64,000 nucleotides of DNA from Moraxella sp. (GCF_030525845.1 NZ_JAUNDY010000005.1:1-64000), one strand, 5' to 3'. Positions 9,836-20,369 are shown, counted from the first letter of the stretch. Made by a program: numbers and translations. Notes: generated by a model not told the origin, from the letters alone.

Positions 9836-10215
9836 TGGCGGTGGTAAATGGCGAACTGGTGGCACATTTGGCAGTTTCAACTCGTCCTGCACTTGTTGAA
9901 GCTCGTGCTTGCCGATTGGTGGTAATGCCCGAATGGCAAGGGGCTGGCATTGGAATGCGGTTTTTAAATGCCGTATGCCAAATGTGGCTTGAAGGTAACA
10001 ACCGCTACAACAAACCCCTGCGAACCATTTTTCACACCAGCCACCCAAACCTTGCACAGGCGTTAAGGCGTGATAAGAAATGGACGCAGATTAGCGGTAG
10101 CCTATACACTAAATCATCCAATAAATGTAAAGACGGTAAACTATTAGGGCGTTATGGCGGACATTTTAGAGCGGTGCAGGGCTTTCGCTATTTGGGAGAA
10201 AATTTTGATGAATAA
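9826..10215 (+). pseudogene. 5'-truncated GNAT acetyltransferase domain (phage-type, COG2401/Mom-like)
   Basis: The reading frame resumes at about 9826 with AHYVAVVNGELVAHLAV and continues through the acetyl-CoA loop region RLVVMPEWQGAGIGMRF, then TSHPNLAQAL and a HFRAVQGFRYLG tail. This resembles the C-terminal GNAT half of phage-associated ABC-ATPase/acetyltransferase proteins. The upstream half is absent, because the frame hits a TGA at 9811 and the sequence becomes the Mor fragment. Translation could restart at a GTG (9835), giving 126 residues, but no convincing ribosome binding site precedes it. The last codons overlap the start of the formyltransferase by 8 bases, so the two genes were once coupled. 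Confidence 0.6.
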
Positions 10216-10744
10216 ATTAAAAGTAATGATAGTCGGGCAAAAATGGCTTGCCGAACAAGTTTTGGTGTGGTGCTTAACCCAGCCAGCGATTGAAGTGGTT
10301 GCCGTATCGCCCCCAAATGAGACAGACCGCTTGGCAAGGCTGGCAACCACCCACCAAATCCCTATTACTGTCCACAACAAAACCCTAAGTGCCGACCAAG
10401 TGCCAACTGGGGTGGATATTATTCTAACCGCCCACGCTTATTGTTTTGTAGAAAAGCAAGCAAGGGACAAAGCAAGGCTTGGAGCGATTGGCTACCATCC
10501 AAGCCTGTTGCCTAAATATAAAGGCAAAAACGCCGTCAAACTCGCATTTGATAATGGCGACAAGATTGTAGGCGGTTCACTCTATCAGCTTGACGATGGT
10601 TGGGATACAGGGCAGGTGCTGGCTCAAAAGTCGGTAACGGTTGATGATGGCGATACATTGACAAGTTTGTGGCAAGATAAGTTAGCCCCGATTGGGGTGG
10701 AGTTGTTTAGGGGGTATTTGATTGAGTTGATTGACAACCTATAA
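10208..10744 (+). CDS. Phage-type formyltransferase family protein
   Basis: 178 residues of the formyltransferase fold (purN/fmt superfamily), with the substrate loop YHPSLLPKYKGKNAV near 97-111 and DDGWDTGQ near 139-146. Of the Asn-His-Asp catalytic triad, His and Asp are visible, but the usual Asn (N-I-H) is replaced by Gly (G-Y-H). The start at 10208 has GGGAG 9 bases upstream and sits inside the end of the GNAT fragment (ATGAATAA overlap). Relatives occur in Mu-like and other prophages, where the substrate is unknown. Given the GNAT partner, modification of DNA or of a small molecule is conceivable, but that is inference. A strong terminator follows at 10772. Confidence 0.65.
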   Translation: MNKLKVMIVGQKWLAEQVLVWCLTQPAIEVVAVSPPNETDRLARLATTHQIPITVHNKTLSADQVPTGVDIILTAHAYCFVEKQARDKARLGAIGYHPSLLPKYKGKNAVKLAFDNGDKIVGGSLYQLDDGWDTGQVLAQKSVTVDDGDTLTSLWQDKLAPIGVELFRGYLIELIDNL

Positions 10745-10771
10745 ATGCAATACTATTTTGCAATATGCAAT

Positions 10772-10801
10772 AAAAAAGCGTGGTAATTATCACGCTTTTT
10801 T
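10772..10801 (+). terminator. Intrinsic terminator after the formyltransferase
   Basis: An 11-bp inverted repeat (10772-10782 and 10791-10801) ends in a T6 run. Confidence 0.8.
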
Positions 10802-11092
10802 GGGGGAAATTTTACGCTTGGCATCAAAATTAGAAATAATTTAGCAATAAATAGAGAATTTTTGTACCAAAAATCTATTTTTCTTATAAAAACGCCATAG
10901 AATTTTAAAAAAATCCACTTATTTTTAGATGCTAAAAAATACATTTGACCAACAGCAAAAATCGTCATCACACATAAAAATAATAATATCTTTCAATATG
11001 TTAAAAAGCCAATCATTAACCATACCAAAGAGTGATAACCATAAATCAATGGGACTATTTTTTAAATAAATAATCAAGATTTAAGTAGACTA

Positions 11093-11122
11093 TTGGATTA
11101 ATGGGTTAAATTTTTGTATTCT
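11093..11122 (+). promoter_or_regulatory. Probable sigma-70 promoter of aceA
   Basis: -35 TTGGAT (11093-11098), an 18-base spacer and -10 TATTCT (11117-11122) place the transcript start near 11130, about 80 bases upstream of the aceA ATG. No operator could be identified by eye. Confidence 0.45.
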
Positions 11123-11210
11123 AGGCACATGAAAACGAGCATCTTGCAAGATTTCATAAATGGGCAGTTGAACGGTCGAAAGACCTCCATGAACTTTAAG
11201 GAAAATTATC

Positions 11211-12809
11211 ATGACTTATCAATCCGCACTAGAACACGTTCGTAAAGTAAAAGAAAAACTAGGTGGCACATGGCACGCCATTCGCCCAGAAGATGCGGCA
11301 CGTATGATGGTACAAAACCGCTTCCACACAGGTCTTGACATCGCCAAGTACACCGCTGCCATTATGCGTAAAGACATGGCGGAGTACGATGCCGACCACA
11401 CCAAATACACTCAATCACTAGGTTGCTGGCATGGATTTATCGCCCAACAAAAAATGATTGCCAACAAAAAATACTTCGGCACAACGAGCAAACGCTACAT
11501 CTACCTATCAGGCTGGATGGTTGCAGCACTTCGTTCTGAGTTTGGTCCACTTCCTGACCAATCCATGCACGAAAAAACTGCCGTGCCAAAACTCATCGAA
11601 GAAATCTACACTTTCCTACGTCAAGCAGATGCCAAAGAGCTAAACGACCTTTTCCGTGCATTGCAAAAAGCTGAAGCTGCTGGCGACACCGCAAAAGCCA
11701 AAGAAATCGAAGCTCAAATCGACAACTTCGAAACTCATGTTGTGCCAATCATCGCTGACATTGACGCAGGTTTTGGTAACGAAGAAGCGACTTACCTACT
11801 TACCAAGCAAATGATTGAAGCAGGTGCGTGTGCCATCCAAATCGAAAACCAAGTATCAGACGCCAAGCAATGCGGACACCAAGCAGGTAAAGTAACCGTG
11901 CCACACGAGGACTTCCTAGCCAAAATCAACGCGGTTCGCTATGCGTTCTTAGAGCTTGGTGTGGACGAGGGTGTTATCGTTGCTCGTACCGACTCAGAAG
12001 GTGCTGACCTAACCCAAAAAATCCCAGTATCTCGTGAGCCAGGCGACCTAGCCAGCAAGTACATCAGCTACCTAGAAACCACCGAGATTGACATCAGCGA
12101 GGCAAAAGAGGACGAAATCCTTATCAAGCGTGATGGCAAACTACACCGCCCAACTCGCTTACCATCAGGTCTATACCAATTCCGTGAAGGCACTCAGCAT
12201 GACCGTGTTGTTCTTGACTGCGTAACCTCACTACAAAACGGTGCGGATATGATTTGGATTGAGACCCCAACCCCAGATGTGGCAGGTATCGCAAGCTTTG
12301 TGAATGACATCAAAAAGCAAGTACCAAATGCCAAACTGGTGTACAACAACTCGCCATCATTTAACTGGACCATCAACTTCCGTCAACAAGCTTATGACCG
12401 CTGGGTTGCCGAAGGTAAAGACGTTTCAGGTTATGACCGTGCCAAGCTGATGGACGCTCAATATGATGACTCAGAGCTTGCTCGTGATGCAGATGAGAAA
12501 ATCCGTACTTTCCAAGCAGACGCAGCTCGTGAAGCAGGTGTATTCCACCACCTTATCACGCTACCAACTTACCACACCGCTGCCCTTTCTACCCACGAAT
12601 TGGCAAAAGGTTACTTCGGTGATGAAGGTATGCTTGCGTACGTTGCTGGCGTACAACGCAAAGAAATCCGTGGCGGTATCGCTTGCGTGAAGCACCAAGC
12701 AATGGCTGGCTCGGACATCGGCGATGACCACAAAGAAATCTTCTCTGGTGAAAATGCGTTGAAAGCTGGCGATGCCACCAAAAACACCATGAACCAGTTT
12801 GGCGGTTAA
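11211..12809 (+). CDS. aceA: Isocitrate lyase (long subfamily)
   Basis: Splits isocitrate into glyoxylate and succinate, the first step of the glyoxylate shunt used on acetate, fatty acids or ethanol. The 532 residues match the long isocitrate lyases of Acinetobacter and Pseudomonas rather than the 434-aa E. coli AceA. The active-site loop is K-Q-C-G-H at 219-223 (Cys221), the first basic position being conserved and the second being Gln, as is normal in this subfamily. The metal-site stretch IADIDAGFG is near 181-189. AAGGA lies about 9 bases before the ATG. Malate synthase G follows 100 bases downstream after a hairpin terminator, so the two genes lie in pathway order but may be expressed as partly separate transcripts. 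Confidence 0.96.
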   Translation: MTYQSALEHVRKVKEKLGGTWHAIRPEDAARMMVQNRFHTGLDIAKYTAAIMRKDMAEYDADHTKYTQSLGCWHGFIAQQKMIANKKYFGTTSKRYIYLSGWMVAALRSEFGPLPDQSMHEKTAVPKLIEEIYTFLRQADAKELNDLFRALQKAEAAGDTAKAKEIEAQIDNFETHVVPIIADIDAGFGNEEATYLLTKQMIEAGACAIQIENQVSDAKQCGHQAGKVTVPHEDFLAKINAVRYAFLELGVDEGVIVARTDSEGADLTQKIPVSREPGDLASKYISYLETTEIDISEAKEDEILIKRDGKLHRPTRLPSGLYQFREGTQHDRVVLDCVTSLQNGADMIWIETPTPDVAGIASFVNDIKKQVPNAKLVYNNSPSFNWTINFRQQAYDRWVAEGKDVSGYDRAKLMDAQYDDSELARDADEKIRTFQADAAREAGVFHHLITLPTYHTAALSTHELAKGYFGDEGMLAYVAGVQRKEIRGGIACVKHQAMAGSDIGDDHKEIFSGENALKAGDATKNTMNQFGG

Positions 12810-12838
12810 TTTGCTAAATTAAATTAAGCTAAAACTCT

Positions 12839-12876
12839 AAAACGGTGTTTTACTGTCAAGGTAAAGCACCGTTTTT
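12839..12876 (+). terminator. Terminator/attenuator between aceA and glcB
   Basis: A 9-bp stem (12839-12847 and 12868-12876, extended by a TTTAC/GTAAA arm) is followed by T's. It lies in the 100-base gap and would make glcB depend on read-through or its own promoter. Confidence 0.65.
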
Positions 12877-12909
12877 GTTAAATGAAACTTAAATTTTAAG
12901 GACAAAACA

Positions 12910-15075
12910 ATGGCAACAACTCGCATTCAAAAAGGCTCTTTGGCAATTGACAAAATCTTATTTGATTTTATTGAAAATGAGGCTTTGCCCATCGCCAAAC
13001 TTGACAGCGACACTTATTGGAAAAACTTTGAGCAAGTGGTGCTTGACCTAACCCCAAAAAACAAAGCCCTACTTGCCAAACGAGATGACTTTCAAGCCCA
13101 AATTGACGCTTGGCACAAAAGCAACACTTATGAACTGGGTGCGTACAAACAATTTTTGACCGACATTGGTTATCTTGAACCAGAAGTGGCGGACTTTAGT
13201 ATCACTACCGAAAATGTCGATGATGAAATCGCCACCATCGCAGGGGCTCAGCTTGTTGTGCCTGTACGAAACGCTCGCTATGCCCTAAACGCTGGCAACG
13301 CTCGTTGGGGTTCGCTCTATGATGCCTTGTATGGCTTTGATGTCATCAGCGAGGCGGACGGAGCAGAAAAAGGTAAGGGCTATAACCCTGTGCGTGGGGC
13401 GAAGGTCATTGAATTTGCCAAAAATTTCCTTGATGAAACTTTTCCCTTAACGGACGGTTCGCACGCTGATGTAACCGCTTATGCAATTGACAATGGCAAA
13501 TTATCCGCCAACATTGGTGATAAAACCACCACCTTGCAAAATGCTGAAAAATTGGCAGGCTTTAATGGGCAAGCTGATAACCCAAGCGAAATTATCCTAA
13601 AAAATAATGGCCTACACGCCATCGTCCAAATTGACCGTGAGCATTTGATTGGTAAAGATGACAAAGCAGGCGTGAAAGATGTGATTTTGGAATCTGCCGT
13701 TACCACCATTCAAGACTTGGAAGACTCAGTCGCTGCCGTTGATGCTGAGGAGAAGGTTGAGGGTTATCGCAACTGGCTTGGGCTGATGAAAGGCGATTTG
13801 TCTGAGCAAGTTGAGAAAAATGGCAAAACCATCACTCGTACCCTAAACAGCGATCGCACCTATACCGACCTAAACGGCAACACTCAGACTCTGCACGGAC
13901 GTTCGGTCATGCTCCTGCGTAATGTGGGGCATTTGATGACCAACCCTGCAATTCTTGTGAATGGCGAGGAGATTTTTGAAGGGATTATGGACGCTCTTAT
14001 CACACCAATGCTCACCGCCATTGACATTCGTGGCGAGAATACCTTGCGTAACTCTCGCACAGGCTCAATGTACATCGTCAAACCAAAAATGCACGGCTCA
14101 GAGGAAGTGGCGTTTGCGGTAGAATTGTTTGAAAGAGCTGAACAAGCCATCGGTTTGCCTGCCAAATCTCTCAAAATCGGCATCATGGACGAGGAACGCC
14201 GTACCTCTGCCAACCTGAAAAATTGTATCGAAAAAGCTAAAGACCGCACCATCTTTATTAACACAGGCTTTATGGACAGAACGGGCGATGAGATTCACAC
14301 CGCCATGCAAGCAGGGGCATTTGTGCGTAAAGGCGAAATCAAGGGGCAAACTTGGTTTAATGCTTATGAAAAACGCAATGTCGGCATTGGTCTAGCGACA
14401 GGACTTCTTGGCAAAGCCCAAATTGGTAAAGGCATGTGGCCTAAGCCTGACGAGCTGGCTGAGATGTACCGCACCAAGATTGAACATCCGCAAGCAGGGG
14501 CAAGCTGTGCGTGGGTACCAAGTCCGAATGGGGCGACCATTCACGCCATTCACTACCATCAGTGCAATGTGGCAAACCGCCAAACCGAGATTAAGTCGGA
14601 GCAAATGCCAAACATTGACGAGCTTTTGACCATTCCTTTGGCGACCGATACCAACTGGACGGACGAAGAAAAGCAAAAAGAGCTGGATAACAACTGTCAA
14701 GGCATCTTGGGCTATGTCGTGCGTTGGGTAGATTTGGGCGTGGGCTGTTCCAAAGTGCCTGACATTAACAATGTCGGCTTGATGGAAGACCGTGCGACTT
14801 TGCGTATTTCAAGTCAGCACATCGCCAACTGGCTCGCTCACGGTATCGTTACAGAAAGCCAAGTGTGGGATACCCTAAAACGCATGGCAAAAGTCGTGGA
14901 TGAGCAAAACGCGTCTGACCCTGCCTATCGCCCCATGTCAGCAGATTTTGACAATAACATCGCTTTTCATGCGGCGGCTGACCTTATCTTTAAGGGAGCG
15001 ACCGAGCCAAGCGGTTATACCGAGCCACTTCTGCACAAAGCTCGTTTAAAGTTAAAAGGTTATCAGGGCGACTAA
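12910..15075 (+). CDS. glcB: Malate synthase G
   Basis: Condenses glyoxylate with acetyl-CoA to malate, the second glyoxylate shunt step. 721 residues, the usual length for the monomeric G isoform (E. coli GlcB is 723). Conserved parts include the TIM-barrel segment [14 protein letters not shown] near 380, [11 protein letters not shown] near 427, and the C-terminal [17 protein letters not shown] that carries the catalytic aspartate near 630. AAGGA lies 6 bases before the ATG. Gene order aceA-glcB keeps both shunt enzymes together. A terminator follows the stop at 15092-15119. Confidence 0.97.
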   Translation: MATTRIQKGSLAIDKILFDFIENEALPIAKLDSDTYWKNFEQVVLDLTPKNKALLAKRDDFQAQIDAWHKSNTYELGAYKQFLTDIGYLEPEVADFSITTENVDDEIATIAGAQLVVPVRNARYALNAGNARWGSLYDALYGFDVISEADGAEKGKGYNPVRGAKVIEFAKNFLDETFPLTDGSHADVTAYAIDNGKLSANIGDKTTTLQNAEKLAGFNGQADNPSEIILKNNGLHAIVQIDREHLIGKDDKAGVKDVILESAVTTIQDLEDSVAAVDAEEKVEGYRNWLGLMKGDLSEQVEKNGKTITRTLNSDRTYTDLNGNTQTLHGRSVMLLRNVGHLMTNPAILVNGEEIFEGIMDALITPMLTAIDIRGENTLRNSRTGSMYIVKPKMHGSEEVAFAVELFERAEQAIGLPAKSLKIGIMDEERRTSANLKNCIEKAKDRTIFINTGFMDRTGDEIHTAMQAGAFVRKGEIKGQTWFNAYEKRNVGIGLATGLLGKAQIGKGMWPKPDELAEMYRTKIEHPQAGASCAWVPSPNGATIHAIHYHQCNVANRQTEIKSEQMPNIDELLTIPLATDTNWTDEEKQKELDNNCQGILGYVVRWVDLGVGCSKVPDINNVGLMEDRATLRISSQHIANWLAHGIVTESQVWDTLKRMAKVVDEQNASDPAYRPMSADFDNNIAFHAAADLIFKGATEPSGYTEPLLHKARLKLKGYQGD

Positions 15076-15091
15076 TCGCTTGTGATAAAAG

Positions 15092-15119
15092 CCCCAAACT
15101 GTGATGGTTTGGGGTTTTT
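15092..15119 (+). terminator. Intrinsic terminator of glcB
   Basis: An 8-bp stem, CCCCAAAC at 15092-15099 with GTTTGGGG at 15107-15114, is followed by T5. Confidence 0.85.
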
Positions 15120-15240
15120 GTTTGTGATAACCACATCTTAAAATATTTAAACATATTGCCAAACAAAACAACATCAAGCCACCCAAACAGTTTTACGACA
15201 CTAAATCGGTTACCGCCGCCCATTTATGCAAAAATAAGAC

Positions 15241-15268
15241 AATAAAAAGACAGGTATTTTAACCTGCC
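15241..15268 (-). terminator. Intrinsic terminator of dld
   Basis: Read on the minus strand, a GC-rich 7-bp stem (15262-15268 with 15249-15255, one G-T pair) is followed by T5. It sits just beyond the dld stop codon. Confidence 0.65.
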
Positions 15269-15311
15269 TTCTTGCAATATTCTTGCAAAACTTCAAATTT
15301 TTATCAAACAA

Positions 15312-16991
15312 TCAACACCCACAGCCCCAATGTCGCTCCTTGCTCGTTTTGCCAATACCCACATTAAAGGTGTTGGTAGGGTCAAGCGTTTGGTAAAATT
15401 GTGCCAAATTGTCCTCAGCATGGTACAAATGCCCCACGTTATGCTCGGCTGGGTATTTTGCCCCACGTTTGTCCATGAGTGTCAAAATCTCATGTTCTAC
15501 CTCTTGGGGGTCATAACCCTTTTTGACGATATAATCTTGGTGAAAGACATGGCAGAAAAAATGTCCGTAGTAGAGTTTGTGCAAGATTTTATCATCAATC
15601 TCTTTGGGCAAGGTTTCAAACCAATCCTCATCATTACGCCGTAACGCCACATCAATCGCACAAATGTCCGCCACCGTATCTGTATGTACCGCCCGATAAC
15701 GCACGGCTGAACTTGCCACCGCAAAACGGTGGAGCATGGCGGATTTCTCCTCAACCTTGTCGCATTCAAAAAAGTCGCTTTGGCTGTCTTTGAAAGTCTC
15801 CGTCAAATATGCCAGCGTCTCGCCCACGCTCTCGCCAGACACCTTTAAAATCAAATGATGTTCGTATTTATCCCGAAAATCCATCATGCGTTTTGGCAAA
15901 TGATTACCCCCAAATTGGCTGACGCATTGCATGACATTATCGGTAAAATGCTTACCTAAAAAGGGCAATTTTTTGGCGATGTTGTCGGTTTTGGATTTTA
16001 GGGCAAACAGTTTGGGCAAATTTTGCGTACCAAAACGCTCTATCGCCAAAAAGGTATCTTTGCCATATTCGCACGCCATGTCAAAGGCATTGCGGTGAAT
16101 GTATTCGCCAGAAATGGGTAAATGGGTAAAATCGGTAAGCATATCACGGCGTAGGGCGGTGAGTTTGGCAGTGTCGTTCGTGCCGATATAAAAGACCTTT
16201 GCTCCTGTTTGAGCAGGGAAAGTATCAAGTCGCACCGCAAAGACCGCCAATTTACCTGCCGACCCTGATGCCTCAAAATGACGAGCGCCGTCCGCATTAA
16301 AACGGGCTGGTGTGTCTGCATTCACGTCTCGCACGTGCGTCTGATAGCTGTCATCATGCCCACGCCCTGTGGTGGGTAGGTTGTCGGTGGGGTAATTGCC
16401 ATTTTGTAAGTTGGTTAAAATTCGCTCAGGCGTATCACCAAGCTCAATACCCAGATGATTGATGAGTTGTAATTTACCGTCTTTGTCCACTTGGGCAAAA
16501 AGTGCCATTTCGGTAAAGGCAGGGCCTCGTTGCACCAATGCACCACCTGAGTTGTTGCACACGCCACCGATGACAGAAGCACCGATACAAGATGAGCCGA
16601 TGACCGAGTGAGGCTCTCGTCCATGCGGTTTGAGTAAAGTTTCAAGCTCATTTAGGGTGGAGGCAGGCAAGCAAACAACTTGGGTGGCTTGATTAACGAG
16701 GCGAATGCCCTTGATACGCATGACACTAATCACCACCGTCTCACGAGTGGTGTCGGTGGGCGTTGAGCCACCCGTCAGCCCTGTGTTGGAGGCTTGGGAG
16801 ATGATGACTACGCCTGCTGATACGCACGCTTGTAATACTTGCCAGTATTCAAGGAGCGTGGCAGGACAGACCACCGCCAACGCCCTGCCCTGCCCAAAAC
16901 GATAACCGTGCGTAAAACGCTCCATTTGGGCAGGTTTGATAATGACATGGCTTGTGCCGACAATTTGGGTTAGGGTTTGGATTAGGGTCAT
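15312..16991 (-). CDS. dld: Quinone-dependent D-lactate dehydrogenase
   Basis: Peripheral membrane FAD enzyme that oxidises D-lactate to pyruvate and passes electrons to the quinone pool. 559 residues, close to E. coli Dld (571). An FAD-binding PCMH domain occupies about 30-210 with SNTGLTGGSTP near 63-73 and SSCIGASVIGGVCNNSGG near 130-148. The C-terminal half matches the membrane-binding D-lactate dehydrogenase domain and ends GKTSKERHWGCGC. It stands alone on the minus strand; no lldP or lldR homologue is adjacent. The substrate is assigned by family; other FAD-linked hydroxyacid oxidases are less likely because of the Dld-type C-terminus. Confidence 0.92.
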   Translation of the reverse strand: MTLIQTLTQIVGTSHVIIKPAQMERFTHGYRFGQGRALAVVCPATLLEYWQVLQACVSAGVVIISQASNTGLTGGSTPTDTTRETVVISVMRIKGIRLVNQATQVVCLPASTLNELETLLKPHGREPHSVIGSSCIGASVIGGVCNNSGGALVQRGPAFTEMALFAQVDKDGKLQLINHLGIELGDTPERILTNLQNGNYPTDNLPTTGRGHDDSYQTHVRDVNADTPARFNADGARHFEASGSAGKLAVFAVRLDTFPAQTGAKVFYIGTNDTAKLTALRRDMLTDFTHLPISGEYIHRNAFDMACEYGKDTFLAIERFGTQNLPKLFALKSKTDNIAKKLPFLGKHFTDNVMQCVSQFGGNHLPKRMMDFRDKYEHHLILKVSGESVGETLAYLTETFKDSQSDFFECDKVEEKSAMLHRFAVASSAVRYRAVHTDTVADICAIDVALRRNDEDWFETLPKEIDDKILHKLYYGHFFCHVFHQDYIVKKGYDPQEVEHEILTLMDKRGAKYPAEHNVGHLYHAEDNLAQFYQTLDPTNTFNVGIGKTSKERHWGCGC

Positions 16992-17042
16992 AAAAATATC
17001 CTGCCAAAAATAGAGATAAGGACAAATTTTTCAGAGGCAAAA

Positions 17043-17555
17043 TCATTGGGCTTTGCTTGGTTTTTCCTCAAAGTCCATCATATCACACATCAATAAAGAT
17101 ACAAACATTATTGCCAATAATTCTTCATCGGCTGACAAGGTGGCAGTCACGTCGCCCTCTCTATAATATTTGTCAAGCACGGACATATATTGTTGATAAT
17201 CCGCCTCGTTATATTTATCAAGGTCAATACCCTCACCAAAAGACCTAAGGTCGCCTGTGCGCAGCTCCTGAAACATCTCTTGACCAAGTGGCGTGTCAAA
17301 GAATTTGTCCATGAGCTTTTGCTCATTTTCGGTCAAAATCTCATCAAGGTACGTCCCTGCTAATCTATCCATGCTTGGTTTGAGTGCGTTGCCCATGCAT
17401 TGTTGTTTTGCGATATCCGCACCGTCAAAGTTTTCCTTAAGGGATTCCATCATGGCTTGATTAAATATCAGCTCGGTAAAATCAAGGGTTGACCCTGTAT
17501 AGGCAAACACCTGAGTGGATAAAAATAAGCACGCACCCAATAGGTACTTTTTCAT
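17043..17555 (-). CDS. Small exported protein, DUF2059-like
   Basis: 170 residues with a clear signal peptide (residues 1-18, cleavage near VFA|YTG). The mature part is acidic and helical. The spacing of F-D-T-P-L-G-Q-E-M-F near 90-99 recalls the DUF2059 fold, and the paralogue-like gene at 39524 in this window has similar size and layout. Function is unknown and it should act in the periplasm. Two cysteines (about 54 and 157) could form a disulfide. It lies downstream of clpB beyond a terminator, with no obvious partner. Confidence 0.65.
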   Translation of the reverse strand: MKKYLLGACLFLSTQVFAYTGSTLDFTELIFNQAMMESLKENFDGADIAKQQCMGNALKPSMDRLAGTYLDEILTENEQKLMDKFFDTPLGQEMFQELRTGDLRSFGEGIDLDKYNEADYQQYMSVLDKYYREGDVTATLSADEELLAIMFVSLLMCDMMDFEEKPSKAQ

Positions 17556-17616
17556 GACAACTCCAATATGGGAAATATTTGGATTATCTTAGCATAATCA
17601 TGGGGGTGGTGCAATG

Positions 17617-17647
17617 AAAAACACCCTAATATACTTAGGGTGTTTTT
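17617..17647. terminator. Bidirectional terminator after clpB
   Basis: A 13-bp stem (17617-17629 and 17635-17647) flanked by A and T runs lies 10 bases beyond the clpB stop codon. Confidence 0.8.
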
Positions 17648-17656
17648 TTTGCCACA

Positions 17657-20233
17657 TCAATTCAACTTTAACTTACCAAAGGTCAGCCGTCCATTCTCCA
17701 AGCCCACCAAAATGGTCTCGCCCGCCACAAACTCTCCTGCCAAGATTTTTTGAGCAAGTGGATTTTCAATATGCATTTGAATGGCTCGTTTTAAAGGTCT
17801 AGCGCCAAACACAGGATCATAACCAATTTCAATGAGTTCATCAAGAGCATCATCAGAAATCGTTAATCCAATGTCCCTCTCAGCAAGACGACTTCTTAAT
17901 CGTGTTAATTGAATATCGGCAATCCCACGCATCTGTGCTTTTCTTAACCCATCAAAAGTAACCACTTCATCAATACGATTGATAAATTCTGGTCTAAAAT
18001 GGGCTTGGACGGCATTCATTACCACAGCACGAATTTCATCAGCACCAACATCATCACCTAAGGCTCGCACATCGGCTGACCCCAAATTAGAAGTCATCAC
18101 AATCACAGTATTTTTAAAATCCACCACTCGTCCGTGCGAATCAGTGAGCCGTCCATCGTCCAAAACTTGCAGTAGAATATTAAACACATCTGGGTGAGCT
18201 TTCTCTACTTCATCAAAAAGCACAACACTATATGGCTTACGGCGAACCGCCTCAGTCAAAACCCCACCCTCTTCATAACCGACATATCCAGGGGGAGCCC
18301 CAACCAAACGGCTCACGCTATGTTTTTCCATAAATTCTGACATATCAATCCGCACCATCGCTTCATCTGAGTCAAACAGGAAATTGGCAAGTGATTTGGT
18401 CAGCTCGGTTTTACCCACACCAGTAGGTCCTAGAAATAAGAATGAACCACTTGGACGATTAGGGTCAGAAAGCCCTGCACGACTACGGCGAACCGCATTG
18501 GCAACCGCTGTTACCGCTTCATCTTGACCAACAACGCGTGCGTGTAAAATCTCTTCCATTTTTAGGAGTTTTTCTCGCTCACCTTGTAGCATTTTTGCCA
18601 CAGGAATACCTGTTGCCATTGATACCACTTCGGCAATTTCATTATCCGATACTTTATCTCGTAACAATTTGGTTTCGTTACTATCGCCTTTTTCATCGTG
18701 TTCAAGCTGTTTGGTGAGTTCTGGAATCACGCCATATTGCAAACGCCCTGCTTCGGCAAAATCGCCTTCTCTTTGAGCTTTTTCTAAGGCAATGCGAGCC
18801 TTATCAAGTTGTACTTGTATATCTTTGGTGCCAGCAACTAAAGCTTTTTCAGACTTCCAAATTTCATCAAGCTCACTGTATTGTTTGGATAATTCATCAA
18901 TCTGCTCTTGTAGATGAATGCTCTCCGCTTTGGCACTTGCACTGTCATCATTTTTCACCGTTTCTAATTGCATTTTTAACTGAATAATACGGCGATCGAG
19001 TTTATCCATAACTTCTGGTTTGCTATCTAATTCCATTTTGATACGGCTTGCCGCCTCATCAATCAAATCAATCGCCTTATCAGGAAGCTGACGGTCGGTA
19101 ATGTAGCGATGCGACATTTTAGTGGCAGCGATAATCGCACTGTCCAAAATACGCACACCGTGATGAAGTTCATAACGCTGTTTTAAACCACGCAAAATGG
19201 CAATGGTGTCTTCCACGCTTGGCTCATCAACCTGTACCTTTTGAAAACGGCGTTCTAAGGCAGGGTCTTTTTCAATATATTGACGATATTCATCAAGCGT
19301 TGTCGCACCAACACAGCGAAGTTCGCCACGAGCCAGAGCAGGTTTTAGCATATTGCCAGCGTCCATTGCACCGTCTGTTTTGCCTGCACCAACAAGGGTA
19401 TGCAATTCATCAATAAATAAAATAATATCGCCATCGTGTTTGGCAAGGTCATTCAATACTGCTTTTAAGCGTTCTTCAAATTCGCCACGATATTTTGCCC
19501 CTGCCAATAATGCACCTAAATCCAATGATAAAACTCGTTTGTTTTTAAGACTTTCTGGTACTTCACCATTGACAATGCGTTGGGCTAAGCCTTCGACAAT
19601 CGCGGTTTTACCCACCCCTGGTTCGCCAATTAAAACAGGGTTATTTTTGGTGCGTCTTGATAATACTTGCACAGTACGGCGAATTTCATCATCTCGTCCG
19701 ATGACGGGGTCAAGTTTGCCTGCCAATGCACGTTCAGTCAGGTCAATGGTGTATTTGTCTAAGGATTGTCGGGTATCTTCGGCATTTTGTGTTTTCACGG
19801 TGTCTCCTCCACGAATGTGGTTAATGATGGTTTGTAATTTTTGGGCGTTTGTGCCATTGTCGGTCAAGAGTTTTTGGGTGTCGGAAGTTTGCGTTAGGGC
19901 AAACAGCACCCACTCTGTCGCCACAAAATCATCGCCTGCTTTGGTGGCAAATTTGTCCGCCAAATTTAGCACCTGCACCAAATCAGGGGCAAGGTTTGCC
20001 TGACCTGTGGGCGTGGATAATGTGGCAAGAGCGTCTAATTTTTTGTTAAGGGCGGTCTCTACGCCTGCCAAATTTGCCCCCGCTTGGGCGAGCATTGAAC
20101 GCACGCCTTCATCGTCAAGCATTGCCGATAACAAATGCACGGCAAAAATGGCGGTGTTGTCACGGCTGACGGCTAGGGATTGGGCGGATTGCAAAAATGT
20201 GTGGATTTTACTGGTAAATTTATCAAAATTCAT
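17657..20233 (-). CDS. clpB: ATP-dependent disaggregase ClpB
   Basis: Hexameric AAA+ chaperone that pulls proteins out of aggregates with DnaK. 858 residues, full family length. In order: Clp N-domain (1-150), first ATPase with GEPGVGKTA near 203-211, coiled-coil middle domain (about 400-530), and second ATPase with [10 protein letters not shown] near 600-610 and the arginine-rich ISP/sensor region [10 protein letters not shown] near 823. The upstream 250 bases are very A/T-rich. I could not find a convincing heat-shock promoter facing clpB, although one faces the opposite gene. It is monocistronic. Confidence 0.98.
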   Translation of the reverse strand: MNFDKFTSKIHTFLQSAQSLAVSRDNTAIFAVHLLSAMLDDEGVRSMLAQAGANLAGVETALNKKLDALATLSTPTGQANLAPDLVQVLNLADKFATKAGDDFVATEWVLFALTQTSDTQKLLTDNGTNAQKLQTIINHIRGGDTVKTQNAEDTRQSLDKYTIDLTERALAGKLDPVIGRDDEIRRTVQVLSRRTKNNPVLIGEPGVGKTAIVEGLAQRIVNGEVPESLKNKRVLSLDLGALLAGAKYRGEFEERLKAVLNDLAKHDGDIILFIDELHTLVGAGKTDGAMDAGNMLKPALARGELRCVGATTLDEYRQYIEKDPALERRFQKVQVDEPSVEDTIAILRGLKQRYELHHGVRILDSAIIAATKMSHRYITDRQLPDKAIDLIDEAASRIKMELDSKPEVMDKLDRRIIQLKMQLETVKNDDSASAKAESIHLQEQIDELSKQYSELDEIWKSEKALVAGTKDIQVQLDKARIALEKAQREGDFAEAGRLQYGVIPELTKQLEHDEKGDSNETKLLRDKVSDNEIAEVVSMATGIPVAKMLQGEREKLLKMEEILHARVVGQDEAVTAVANAVRRSRAGLSDPNRPSGSFLFLGPTGVGKTELTKSLANFLFDSDEAMVRIDMSEFMEKHSVSRLVGAPPGYVGYEEGGVLTEAVRRKPYSVVLFDEVEKAHPDVFNILLQVLDDGRLTDSHGRVVDFKNTVIVMTSNLGSADVRALGDDVGADEIRAVVMNAVQAHFRPEFINRIDEVVTFDGLRKAQMRGIADIQLTRLRSRLAERDIGLTISDDALDELIEIGYDPVFGARPLKRAIQMHIENPLAQKILAGEFVAGETILVGLENGRLTFGKLKLN

Positions 20234-20369
20234 GGTTACTCACTTTTTTGTTTGCTTATCAAATATATGCTTGACAAATGACAAATTTTCAATAATAAAT
20301 TTTTTGATGACTGATGAAATTTTTATAAGTTTTTGAGTTTTAATGAAATTTATAAATTTTTAAAAGACC

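Larger units (their letters stand above)
10745..11210. other. Intergenic region upstream of aceA
   Basis: 466 bases with a terminator (10772-10801) near the left end and the aceA promoter near the right end. The middle is A/T-rich. The short minus-strand frame in 10753-10971 has no ribosome binding site and no recognisable similarity, so I see no gene here. Confidence 0.7.

Noticed and set aside
9836..10057. N-terminal part of the minus-strand frame that ends as the Mor fragment
   Set aside because: It is antisense to the GNAT fragment and shows no domain pattern; only the segment below about 9835 resembles a real protein.
10753..10971. 72-codon minus-strand frame before aceA
   Set aside because: Low-complexity aromatic and Lys-rich translation, no ribosome binding site, overlaps a terminator.
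19353..20003. 216-codon plus-strand frame inside clpB
   Set aside because: Long only because of codon bias opposite a conserved gene; no recognisable domain.
20234..20340. Heat-shock promoter for clpB
   Set aside because: I looked for the sigma-32 pattern on the minus strand and found only poor A/T-rich partial matches.
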